From a virus: 33,927 nucleotides of DNA. Under the pieces are notes generated by a model. That model was not told the origin of the DNA and searched no databases. It saw only the letters and a list, made by a program, of their open reading frames with translations. The stretch lies in IMG/VR virus record IMGVR_UViG_3300047558_000103, positions 1 to 33,927 of that record. One strand, given 5' to 3'. Both the position numbers and the translations under genes were made by a program. Below, in pieces: positions 21,098-28,306 of this stretch. Within the stretch, counting starts at the first letter, position 1, and every line of letters begins with the position of its first letter.

Positions 21098-21654
21098 TAT
21101 CTACCCCACGCGATTTGCCGATCTTGCAATTGTGCAACACCAGAAAGTGATTCATCACCAGTGAAGCGATCTAATTGTTCTTCGTTTGTAAGTTTTCGAG
21201 TTCTTGAACGGTCTAGGTCGATCAGCACGTTTTCAACAGAAATGGAGATCGTTGCCGTCTGGCCATCTTCTTGAAGAGACATAATGTCCATGCGTCCAGC
21301 GAACACTTGATACATATCCGAAACCGGCTGGTTCTCTGCATCAAGCGCACCGAGGTAAATCTTTGCTGAACGGCCTCGATAGTTCTCTCCAAGCATTACG
21401 GACACAATCGACGAATCAAGGCCTGAAAACGTGATCGTGATGCCGTTTGCTGACAAGTCCGTGGCCTCTGCAACCTCGGAGAAGCTCATCACCAATCCTG
21501 CACCATTCCATGTCTCTGCGTTGGCCGTAATGTCGCCGTAACCCGTCCAAAACCGAAGGTCGCCAGAATCGAACAAAAGCTCAACGGCATAGAACGGCTT
21601 GAGTTGGTCTGCATCAAACTCTGTGGCCAACGCTGATGGGAGCGTGCGTGACAT
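21097..21654 (-). CDS. Minor tail / tip assembly protein
   Basis: A 185-residue protein starting at the ATG at 21654, which overlaps the upstream stop as TAATG. The sequence YAVELLFDSGDLRFWTGYGD, ANGITITFSGLDSSIVSVML, YRGRSAKIYLGALD and VFAGRMDIMS places it with the DUF2163/BR0599-like tail proteins that sit between the distal tail protein and the hub in siphovirus gene orders. It is probably part of the baseplate-like tip. Its stop overlaps the hub gene start. Confidence 0.75.
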   Translation of the reverse strand: MSRTLPSALATEFDADQLKPFYAVELLFDSGDLRFWTGYGDITANAETWNGAGLVMSFSEVAEATDLSANGITITFSGLDSSIVSVMLGENYRGRSAKIYLGALDAENQPVSDMYQVFAGRMDIMSLQEDGQTATISISVENVLIDLDRSRTRKLTNEEQLDRFTGDESLSGVAQLQDRQIAWGR

Positions 21655-22274
21655 TAGATCGCCTCTCTTGCGCCAAATGTGATGCCGTAAAACGTTGCCT
21701 CGTTGATATCCCAAGCCTGCTGGTTTGCCGTGAGCCTGAACACGCCTTTCGGTGCGCTTACAACGATCGCCGCGTTGTCAGATGGAGCCGTGCGCAGGTC
21801 TGGCCACAGAGTGAGTGTGGCATTACCGGAACCGTCCGAATTCACATCGTCTAGGACTTTATGCAGTAATGATGTGGAGCCCGTGCCAAGCTGGATATAG
21901 TCGCCAGCCTTTAAAATACCCGTTGTGTTAGGTGTCCAGCCGTCCGTGATTAGGTCTGCTCCAGTCTGATTTGCGCCTTTCACCAACGGCGTTCCTGTGG
22001 CCACGCCGCGAGCGGTTGCGCCGTTTGGGTCGCCAAGCAGGAACGTGCCATACGAGCCGTTCAGCTTCAACAAAAACGAAATCCAGTATTCGGCGTCAGC
22101 GCGTTTCATTGGTGGCAGCGAAATATCAGCCTCCCAAAACTGGCCGGTGTACTTGTAAACCTGCTGCTTTGCGGTAAATGGCGACTGAGAGACGCCAACC
22201 ACGTTGTTGGCAGTCAGGCGTATTTTGGCCAAGCCTTTGTTAGTCGGGATTGCTAGTGGGAATGTCACAGCCAT
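21654..22274 (-). CDS. Distal tail-like minor tail protein
   Basis: A 206-residue beta-rich protein: RLTANNVVGVSQSPFTAKQQVYKYTGQFWEADISLPPMKRADAEYWISFLLKLNGSYGTFLLGDPNG, then a C-terminal barrel-like part. This pattern and its place directly after the tape measure fit a minor or distal tail protein (lambda gpM/gpL region). It starts one base after the tape-measure stop and ends in a TAATG overlap. Confidence 0.75.
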   Translation of the reverse strand: MAVTFPLAIPTNKGLAKIRLTANNVVGVSQSPFTAKQQVYKYTGQFWEADISLPPMKRADAEYWISFLLKLNGSYGTFLLGDPNGATARGVATGTPLVKGANQTGADLITDGWTPNTTGILKAGDYIQLGTGSTSLLHKVLDDVNSDGSGNATLTLWPDLRTAPSDNAAIVVSAPKGVFRLTANQQAWDINEATFYGITFGAREAI

Positions 22275-22275
22275 A

Positions 22276-24027
22276 TCAAGCCATCATCTTTCCAAATGAG
22301 CCGCCGCGACGCTTGCTATCAGCGACCGCGGCCTTTGTTGCTTCCATGATTCTCGGCATCATGCCAATAACCTCGGCCCGCACGGTCTGAGACACGCCAG
22401 CCGACAGGTTGATCGTTTGGTGCACAGTCACACCGCCACCTCCGCTGGATGGGTCGTTATTGATCTGGCCGGACGAGTTTGGAACAAATATCTCTGGCCC
22501 ATTCTCACCAACAAGATACGACTGCCCGCCCGTTACAGGCCCGCCCATAGCGCGCGCGCCATCAACCTTGCCCGTGCCTAGCCAAGAATCCAAATAGCTA
22601 GTTCCCGCCTTTACCAGTGGGTCTGTGATCGCCTTTTGAATTTGAATGCGAACGAGGTCACGAATAATTGAGCTCGCCATATCTGCGAAGGACACTTTTG
22701 CGCCCATTGCAGCGCTGGTCATAATGTCCGTGAAATCACGACCCCAACCCTCTGCTGCGTATTTCAGCTCGGCTAATTGGTCTTTTACAGGGTCTGTGTT
22801 TTTGTTGAAATCTTCAAAAGCCTTCGCGCTGGCTCTGTCATAAGTTTCCCAAGAGATAGCGCCTTCATTCACCAAAACATTCAACTCCCTGATTGTTTCG
22901 TTGTAAACCTCCATTGGAGTGCGCATTTCCTCCGTGATCTTTTTACCTTTGCTGAGACGATCAAGTTTTTCCTGAAAAGCCTTCTTTGCCTGCTCATCAG
23001 CCTCTCGACCTGCGGCTTCGAGCTCTCGGTCCTGTGCTGTAAGTAGAGCCTTCTGGCGCAACAGTTCTTCGTACTGCTTAATTTGAGGCTTTGTAACGCC
23101 TTCCATGCGTGAGAATTGAGCCAATGCAAGTTCATTCTCACCCTGCGTCATCTTCAGGATTTCGTCGTTTATGTCGCGAAGCTTCTTGGATACTTCTTCG
23201 GCGCTCTTCGCGATTGATGGGTCGATTGGCTTCAGTGTCAAAGAATCTGGTTTGACAACCTCTGGGTTGACAATGCCTCGGCCACCGCCAATGCGTGACA
23301 TTTTTTCAATGCTCATCACCTTTTGCATTTCTTTGTTGTAGAACTGCAATAGAGGAAGCGCCTTTTCACCAATCTTCTTTTGGATTTGTTGTGTCAGCCA
23401 ATCTAAGCTGTCATTAAACTGAGCCGACTGATCTGCAAATTCTGTGCTGATTGAAGAACCAAATTCTTTAATTCCAGCAGAGCCTTTGCTCAAAAACTCA
23501 TTAAGGTTTGCGCCAGTTTTACCAAACAGCGCCATTTGGTACTGCGTCTTGACTGCCCCGTCATCAACGCGCGAAAACGCATCGGCAATGTCTGCCAATA
23601 CGTCTGTCGTTGAACGAATATTTCCCTCTGCGTCCTTAACTGATACACCAAGATTTTCAAACGCAAGTGCCTGCTCTTTACTGCCAGAAGCAGCCTCGGC
23701 GATGCTTTTGTTCAGCTTGATAAGTGCGCTGCCAAGTTCCTCTTGGCTAGAACCTGCCAATGTAGCCGTGTTTGACAGCGAAGACAGCGTCTCGACAGCA
23801 ATACCGGTGCGCTTGGACAGCTCATCCATGCTGTCGGCGATGTTGATTACGTTTCGGACGTAGGTGATGGCCCCGAGCGCTGCAATTGCGCTACCGAGGC
23901 CAACCATTGCATTTCTAACGCCAGAGGTGGCGCTGTCGACTTGCTTTAGGCCGGATTGAACAGAGCGAAATGCGGCACCAGTTTTATCTGTCGCAAGAAT
24001 GTCAATTTTTAGGTCTTGCGCTGCCAT
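22276..24027 (-). CDS. Tape measure protein
   Basis: A 583-residue tail length tape measure protein. The N-terminal Ala/Gly-rich helical region (SVQSGLKQVDSATSGVRNAMVGLGSAIAALG) is followed by long helices, a central charged coiled-coil stretch (about 320-420), and the lambda-like C-terminus ARAMGGPVTGGQSYLVGENGPEIFVPNSSG. It sets tail length and is probably processed or ejected at infection. It is short for the class, predicting a short siphovirus tail. Its ATG lies inside the frameshifted chaperone extension, overlapping it by 26 bases, a layout common to lambda-like phages. Confidence 0.92.
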   Translation of the reverse strand: MAAQDLKIDILATDKTGAAFRSVQSGLKQVDSATSGVRNAMVGLGSAIAALGAITYVRNVINIADSMDELSKRTGIAVETLSSLSNTATLAGSSQEELGSALIKLNKSIAEAASGSKEQALAFENLGVSVKDAEGNIRSTTDVLADIADAFSRVDDGAVKTQYQMALFGKTGANLNEFLSKGSAGIKEFGSSISTEFADQSAQFNDSLDWLTQQIQKKIGEKALPLLQFYNKEMQKVMSIEKMSRIGGGRGIVNPEVVKPDSLTLKPIDPSIAKSAEEVSKKLRDINDEILKMTQGENELALAQFSRMEGVTKPQIKQYEELLRQKALLTAQDRELEAAGREADEQAKKAFQEKLDRLSKGKKITEEMRTPMEVYNETIRELNVLVNEGAISWETYDRASAKAFEDFNKNTDPVKDQLAELKYAAEGWGRDFTDIMTSAAMGAKVSFADMASSIIRDLVRIQIQKAITDPLVKAGTSYLDSWLGTGKVDGARAMGGPVTGGQSYLVGENGPEIFVPNSSGQINNDPSSGGGGVTVHQTINLSAGVSQTVRAEVIGMMPRIMEATKAAVADSKRRGGSFGKMMA

Positions 24028-24504
24028 CTTTGCTCCGTTCTCGCTGAATCTTCAGCCATATCTGCCATTCGGTGAACTCCTCAACGCTCATTTCCTCAAT
24101 CTCTGCGACTGTCTTATGTAATTTCTCAGCAAGAAAAAACATAAATTGGCGTTCAGGAGTCTCCGTTAGTTTTTTTCAAGACTCCCAAAGTCAACGCGCA
24201 TGATCTCGGTAGAGATTCGCTCCAACACACGGGAATCAACAGCGTTGCGCAGCGCGTGCTTGTCTTCGATAGTAAACAGCTTCTCGCCGTCTTTGTCTAA
24301 TGACTTCATCACGACAAGTTCAACCAATGCGTCGATTTCGCTGCCAGAAATCTTTGTGACCGCTTGCAGCTTTGCCTTGTCCTTCAAAGTGAAGGGCTCG
24401 ACATAAATCATCATTGGCCCATTTTCATCACCCCACTCCGCGACCTCAATGGTCTTGGTTTGCAGGGTCTTGAAATGTGCCTTTGCTTGATCGATCGCCT
24501 TCAT
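24002..24504 (-). CDS. Tail assembly chaperone, -1 frameshift product (gpGT-like)
   Basis: Slippage by -1 at A-AAA-AAC (24175-24169), directly before the TAA of the 112-residue frame, adds 55 residues (LTETPERQFMFFLAEKLHKTV... ending ARPKN) and stops at 24002. The extension has no start of its own with a ribosome binding site and is helical and acidic. The total is 167 residues. In lambda the equivalent gpGT binds tape measure and tube proteins during tail assembly. The slippery heptamer, frame and gene order all match that system. Confidence 0.85.
24166..24504 (-). CDS. Tail assembly chaperone, short form (gpG-like)
   Basis: A 112-residue protein between the tube protein and the tape measure, the standard place of the gpG-like chaperone. 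The sequence VEPFTLKDKAKLQAVTKISGSEIDALVELVVMKSLDKDGEKLFTIEDKHALRN is typical of this family. It is the main, unshifted product; a minority of ribosomes should make the longer form. The ATG overlaps the upstream stop as TAATG. Confidence 0.85.
   Translation of the reverse strand: MKAIDQAKAHFKTLQTKTIEVAEWGDENGPMMIYVEPFTLKDKAKLQAVTKISGSEIDALVELVVMKSLDKDGEKLFTIEDKHALRNAVDSRVLERISTEIMRVDFGSLEKN
24169..24175 (-). promoter_or_regulatory. Programmed -1 frameshift site A-AAA-AAC
   Basis: On the minus strand GAA AAA AAC TAA contains the canonical X-XXY-YYZ heptamer A AAA AAC in the correct phase, with the zero-frame stop immediately after it. The stop in the decoding site may itself promote slippage. 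Confidence 0.85.
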
Positions 24505-24893
24505 TAGGAAGCAGTGCTAAGTGACAAAGCGCCAGTTCCTTGCAATGTCAATGATGCCTCGACCATGCCGTCAAATGAGCCATTGACGGTCAAGCCTGTG
24601 ACGATTGCAGAACCAGTGAAATACTTGTCGCCTGTGCTTGCGCCTTCTGGATAGACGTTCAAAGTCACAGTCGAGCCAATGGCCAATGCTGTCTGACCCG
24701 CGTCATTCTCATCCCAAAACACATCCACAGAAGCCGTGAAGCTCTTGAGGCCAGTTTTGTATGTGCGTGATGCGTCGCCCATCGATGTGTCTTCAATGGT
24801 GTCTGCTGTCTCGCTGATGGAGTAGCTGCGAATTTCACCAACGGTGTCGCTGCCGATTTTGATTGTGCCTTCTGAGCCGGTGTGAGTTGCCAT
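24504..24893 (-). CDS. Major tail tube protein
   Basis: A 129-residue beta-rich protein: GTIKIGSDTVGEIRSYSISETADTIEDTSMGDASRTYKTGLKSFTASVDVFWDENDAGQ. This is the typical tail tube protein pattern of siphophages. It would form stacked hexameric rings around the tape measure. It lies between the tail terminator and the chaperone genes, as expected. AAGGGG precedes the ATG with 6 nt spacing. A 36-bp gap separates it from the upstream gene. Confidence 0.88.
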   Translation of the reverse strand: MATHTGSEGTIKIGSDTVGEIRSYSISETADTIEDTSMGDASRTYKTGLKSFTASVDVFWDENDAGQTALAIGSTVTLNVYPEGASTGDKYFTGSAIVTGLTVNGSFDGMVEASLTLQGTGALSLSTAS

Positions 24894-24929
24894 TTTTAGC
24901 CCCTTTTCAAGTTCCAGTATTTTGCCACA

Positions 24930-25373
24930 TCAAGCGGCGGTTTCGATATCGTTTTCTTTTGCAGAATAAATAATCTGGACGCTGAACGTCCCGACGCCAA
25001 CAACCTTTTCCCCGTCTCCAGAGTAATCGGCCTCAAATCCTGTGATGTTGATTTGCTTCACAAGCGCATTCAATGCGGCATTGGAGTAGATCGCCTCTTC
25101 AACTTCGACCGCAATGGTATCAAGCGTGTCGTCGAAGTTTGTGTTGGCCATCAAATACGCCTCAACAGCCGCTTCCAGCTGGCGCGTTTGCGTGCGTGGG
25201 CGCGTAAGCGTCGAGTTCACCACTTCCTCTGACTTCGTATAAATACAAAGCCCAGGCAGCTTGCCAGATTCGAGCGGATAGACACGACTGCGGTAAACGC
25301 GCGAGCCGGTTGTTGTCAGGCCTGTCAAAGCGGTGACAAGCGCATCACGGATTTTTTTTCGGATGTGGCTCAT
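24930..25373 (-). CDS. Tail terminator (gpU-like)
   Basis: A 147-residue protein: HIRKKIRDALVTALTGLTTTGSRVYRSRVYPLESGKLPGLCIYTKSEEV, then QLEAAVEAYLMANTNFDDTLDTIAVEVEEAI, and a C-terminal strand with Asp/Gly. This is the pattern of gpU-like tail terminators, which cap the finished tube and join it to the head. The ATG overlaps the upstream gene as ATGA. Confidence 0.82.
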   Translation of the reverse strand: MSHIRKKIRDALVTALTGLTTTGSRVYRSRVYPLESGKLPGLCIYTKSEEVVNSTLTRPRTQTRQLEAAVEAYLMANTNFDDTLDTIAVEVEEAIYSNAALNALVKQINITGFEADYSGDGEKVVGVGTFSVQIIYSAKENDIETAA

Positions 25374-25675
25374 TGTTTTTCCAAGACGATCTCGGTCATC
25401 CCTGTGCCGTCATCCTGCACAATGCGCGATAGGTACGTCACGCCAGAAATGACAAACGTGTCGCCTTCTGTGCAATTGACAACATCCTGCGTGCGGCAGG
25501 TTAAGCGAGGCTGCTGCACAGCAAAACCAACGGTCCCGCCAGAGTCAACCTCGATGAACTGGTTGTCGAAAATTGCCGTGATCGTTGCCGCAGATCCGCC
25601 TTGAACGGTGTACGTCACCGACTGACCAAAGTCAGCCAGAAAAACCAAACGATCTGCGGCGCTTTCGACTGCCAT
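25370..25675 (-). CDS. Head-tail joining protein (gpFII-like)
   Basis: A 101-residue, mainly beta protein (GQSVTYTVQGGSAATITAIFDNQFIEVDSGGTVGFAVQQPRLTCRTQDV, ending VTYLSRIVQDDGTGMTEIVLEKQ). The fold pattern and ending match lambda FII-like head-tail joining proteins, as does its place just before the tail terminator. TAATG overlap with the upstream gene. Confidence 0.8.
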   Translation of the reverse strand: MAVESAADRLVFLADFGQSVTYTVQGGSAATITAIFDNQFIEVDSGGTVGFAVQQPRLTCRTQDVVNCTEGDTFVISGVTYLSRIVQDDGTGMTEIVLEKQ

Positions 25676-25974
25676 TACTTAGCCTTTTTAGGACGACCGC
25701 GACGAATCACAGCCTCTCCGTCGGACGATTCCAAGCCGATGCTTGTGTTTTCCAAGTCTTCAGCATCAAAGCCGTTATCTTGAATTTCGTCGATGTTTAT
25801 GCTTTGCTCGTCGGCTTGCTCGTCGGCTTGCTGCACTGGTGCACTAGCGTTCAGAACGCATCGACCGTAGTTGATGAGGCTCTTGGCCTCGTAATCATTC
25901 AGATCAAGAACATCGCCAACACGGGCTTTGCCTTGACTTGTGATTGTGTTTCGTGTGAATAAAACTTGCGTCAT
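25675..25974 (-). CDS. Head-completion region protein with AT-hook-like tail
   Basis: A 99-residue protein. The N-terminal part (VLFTRNTITSQGKARVGDVLDLNDYEAKSLINYGRCV) resembles small domains found between capsid and connector genes. The middle is very acidic with a tandem ADEQADEQ, encoded by an exact 12-bp tandem repeat near 25805-25828. The C-terminus is RRGRPKKAK, an AT-hook-like GRP core in basic residues. It is coupled by ATGA upstream and TAATG downstream. Function is unknown; a packaged-DNA contact would fit the tail motif. Confidence 0.65.
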   Translation of the reverse strand: MTQVLFTRNTITSQGKARVGDVLDLNDYEAKSLINYGRCVLNASAPVQQADEQADEQSINIDEIQDNGFDAEDLENTSIGLESSDGEAVIRRGRPKKAK

Positions 25975-26342
25975 GGCAGGTATTTCTTAACAGCGACCAA
26001 TGAAACGGCGATCTCAAAAGATGCAACACCTGCAACGGTACAAACAGCCTTTACAAACTGCTTCATCTCGTTTGTGTTAATGCTGATTTTCTGGTGGCTT
26101 GCAGCATTACCAACTTGGGTGAATGCAGCGCCAGAAACATCGGTGTATGAACCGCCAGATGTATCGCTGTGCGTTAATTTGACGTCACAAGTCGCACCAA
26201 TACCGCCAGCGCCGCAGTTCAAAATAACAGCAGCCTCACCATCGTATTCGACCAAGTCAATGGCAGAGCCTGTTGTGGTTGTCGAAATGGTGTCGGTTGG
26301 AATCAAAGCAACAGCGGTTGCGTTATAACCAAAATTATTCAT
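25971..26342 (-). CDS. Probable capsid decoration/stabilising protein
   Basis: A 123-residue Ala/Gly/Thr-rich beta protein (YNATAVALIPTDTISTTTTGSAIDLVEYDGEAAVILNCGAGGIGATCDVKLTHSDTSGGSYTDV, ending IAVSLVAVKKYLP). The ATG at 26342 is chosen because GGAG is 6 nt upstream. A gene for a small beta-rich protein directly after the capsid gene is usually a decoration or head-completion protein; no specific family is certain. A terminator hairpin lies between it and the capsid gene. Confidence 0.65.
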   Translation of the reverse strand: MNNFGYNATAVALIPTDTISTTTTGSAIDLVEYDGEAAVILNCGAGGIGATCDVKLTHSDTSGGSYTDVSGAAFTQVGNAASHQKISINTNEMKQFVKAVCTVAGVASFEIAVSLVAVKKYLP

Positions 26343-26352
26343 ATGGAGCTCC

Positions 26353-26379
26353 AAAAAGAAGGGGGGTTATTAGCCCCCC
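26353..26379 (-). terminator. Rho-independent terminator after the capsid gene
   Basis: On the minus strand a G6 run (26379-26374) pairs with a C6 run (26366-26361) around a 7-nt loop, followed by TTCTTTTT (26360-26353). It starts six bases past the capsid stop. It would end much of the capsid transcript and lower expression of the downstream tail genes. Confidence 0.85.
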
Positions 26380-26385
26380 TGTTGA

Positions 26386-28245
26386 TTACGCCAAGTCAGC
26401 GTCGCCGTAGCAGAAGGACACGGCATTGCGAACTGCAATATCCACATCCTGCAAGGCCACCACGCGAACGGTGCCGCTTGTGCTGTTGCTGTAAGGGTCA
26501 ACGGTCAGGTCGAGGCCGGACCAGAAGCCGAGCAGCAAGTCAGCGAAGTTGCCGAAGAACACATCACCGGCAGTGATTTGGTTCGACACTTCTGTGCGGT
26601 AGCCGTTCACGGTGTTGCCTGGTTCCCACACGAATTGACCAGTGGATGTGCTGGACTTTTCGGTAGTCTTCAAAGCGCCGCGTTGGGCTGGGTTGAACAG
26701 ATATGTCATTGTGCCGATATCTGCGTTGTCGATTGCCAACTCAGACTCCATTGCCACCAATTCAGCGAATGTGGGGGTAGTGGCGGCGAAGTCTTTGGTG
26801 TTGACGCCAGAAGTGTTCTTCACACCTGTTGGCTGGTTGTTGGATCCTGTACCGTACAAGGCGGCAGCGTCGATCGCCAAGGCGATGACTTGGGCCAAGT
26901 CACGGCGCACAAAGCTCTCAACGTCAATGCTGGATTGGAGCATCAACTTGCGGCTGAAGTCGGTGTAAGCGCCAACAGTCTTGGGAGACATGGTCACTTG
27001 GGCCAGAGTTTGTTGGCTCTCGGTAGGAGCGCCAGACTCAGCCACCCAGTAAGCAGTCGCGCCAGCTGATTGCTTGGGGATTGCCACGTTGCCGACCAAA
27101 CCGTTCATCACGGTAGCGCCAGCGCGTTGAACAACAGATCGGTTGCGCAACATATCAATGAACGAATCGGCCATCAAATCGGTCGCAACGGTGTAGCCAC
27201 CAGCGTTTGCAGTGCCAACAGTCAGGTCACGCTTGCCGAAAATAACGTCGTTAGGAACGAAGATACCTTGTGCGGCGCGGCCATAAGTTTTCACGGCTGC
27301 TTCAGACACTTCACGCTCGAAAGCAGCTGCTTCCCATGCGCGTTTGTCTTGTGGGTTGGCCATCGCATTGATAGCTTTCAAAAAGCTAAATTGACGGACT
27401 TCTTTTTGTGTCAAACCAACTTCGGCTTGCACAGGCTTGTCGAAAGCGCGGCTTTCAACTGCCACATTCACATTGTTTTCCATTTGTGTTTCCTTGCGTT
27501 CTGCTTCGGCGGCGGGTTCTGGTTGTGCCACTTCCACAGGGGTGGTAATTTGTTGTTCTTCAACAACAGCTTCAGAGGTTGTATTCACGCTTTCGCTTCG
27601 ACCAACGCCAACGGACGTGTCGGCAGGAATCGAAACAATAGACGCTTCAACAGGTCGCCAAGCAGTCGCGCGGTATGTTTTGCCGTCGGCCTCTTTCACC
27701 ATCTTGGAGATTGAGTAACCGATGGAAACATTGCCGCGAATCTGATCGGCGACGTCTCCGTACACCTCCGAAGCCAATTCGCTCTTACCGAAACGAACTG
27801 TCGCACGCAACTTGCGGGCCGAGCCATCGAGGGATACAGATTCGATCACGCCAATTTGCTTCGACGGGTCATGGTCGAGCAATAAAGGCGCACGGCCTGA
27901 GTTCATAAAACTCAAGTCGATTGATTCAGGGTTATGGTCAAGAATTTCGTCGCCATAGTAACGGGATACAGCGGATTCGCTGGAGATCGACATGGACACG
28001 CGTCGGTCTTCTGCGGAATCAACGCGAGCTTCCATTGCGTCTGCGCGGGTCATGCGCTCGTTTGCTTTGCGCATGTCGTCCATCTCAACAGGAATTTCCT
28101 CGACGACTTCGGCTTCGGCTGGCGCATTTGCTTCTGCAGCAATGACGGTCGCCTCTGCCTCTGCCTGTGATTCGATGATTTCTGATAAGTCCTCAGTGTC
28201 CACATGGACAGAGAGGCTCACCACGGCGCGTTCTTGATCGGTCAT
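26386..28245 (-). CDS. Prohead protease fused to HK97-type major capsid protein
   Basis: A 619-residue polyprotein. Residues about 1-80 are acidic and helical. Residues about 84-215 form an S78-type prohead protease: LSFMNSGRAPLLLDHD with His125, NVSIGYSI with Ser174, then VEASIVSIPADTSVGVGR. A Glu/Pro-rich linker leads to an HK97-fold capsid protein: FLKAINAMANP (delta-like), GGYTVATDLMADSFIDMLRNRSVVQRAGATVM, AYWVAESGAPTESQQT, then LYGTGSNNQPTGV. In HK97 the protease and capsid genes are separate. Here an in-frame ATG at 27483 with AAGGA 7 nt upstream could also give free capsid protein (365 residues). Confidence 0.9.
   Translation of the reverse strand: MTDQERAVVSLSVHVDTEDLSEIIESQAEAEATVIAAEANAPAEAEVVEEIPVEMDDMRKANERMTRADAMEARVDSAEDRRVSMSISSESAVSRYYGDEILDHNPESIDLSFMNSGRAPLLLDHDPSKQIGVIESVSLDGSARKLRATVRFGKSELASEVYGDVADQIRGNVSIGYSISKMVKEADGKTYRATAWRPVEASIVSIPADTSVGVGRSESVNTTSEAVVEEQQITTPVEVAQPEPAAEAERKETQMENNVNVAVESRAFDKPVQAEVGLTQKEVRQFSFLKAINAMANPQDKRAWEAAAFEREVSEAAVKTYGRAAQGIFVPNDVIFGKRDLTVGTANAGGYTVATDLMADSFIDMLRNRSVVQRAGATVMNGLVGNVAIPKQSAGATAYWVAESGAPTESQQTLAQVTMSPKTVGAYTDFSRKLMLQSSIDVESFVRRDLAQVIALAIDAAALYGTGSNNQPTGVKNTSGVNTKDFAATTPTFAELVAMESELAIDNADIGTMTYLFNPAQRGALKTTEKSSTSTGQFVWEPGNTVNGYRTEVSNQITAGDVFFGNFADLLLGFWSGLDLTVDPYSNSTSGTVRVVALQDVDIAVRNAVSFCYGDADLA
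27484..27495 (-). promoter_or_regulatory. Internal ribosome binding site for free capsid protein
   Basis: AAGGA at 27495-27491 with a 7-nt spacer precedes an in-frame ATG (27483) at the border between the protease linker and the capsid domain (QMENNVNVAVES). Initiation here would make the capsid subunit in excess over the fused protease. Confidence 0.5.
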
Positions 28246-28306
28246 TTGCTGCCTTTCGGTTGCTGTTGGAACGAAATATATTCGATTTTTCGGAATTCTA
28301 ACCGAG

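Noticed and set aside
25800-25830. Tandem repeat as a CRISPR-like array
   Set aside because: Only two 12-bp units without spacers, inside a coding frame (ADEQADEQ).
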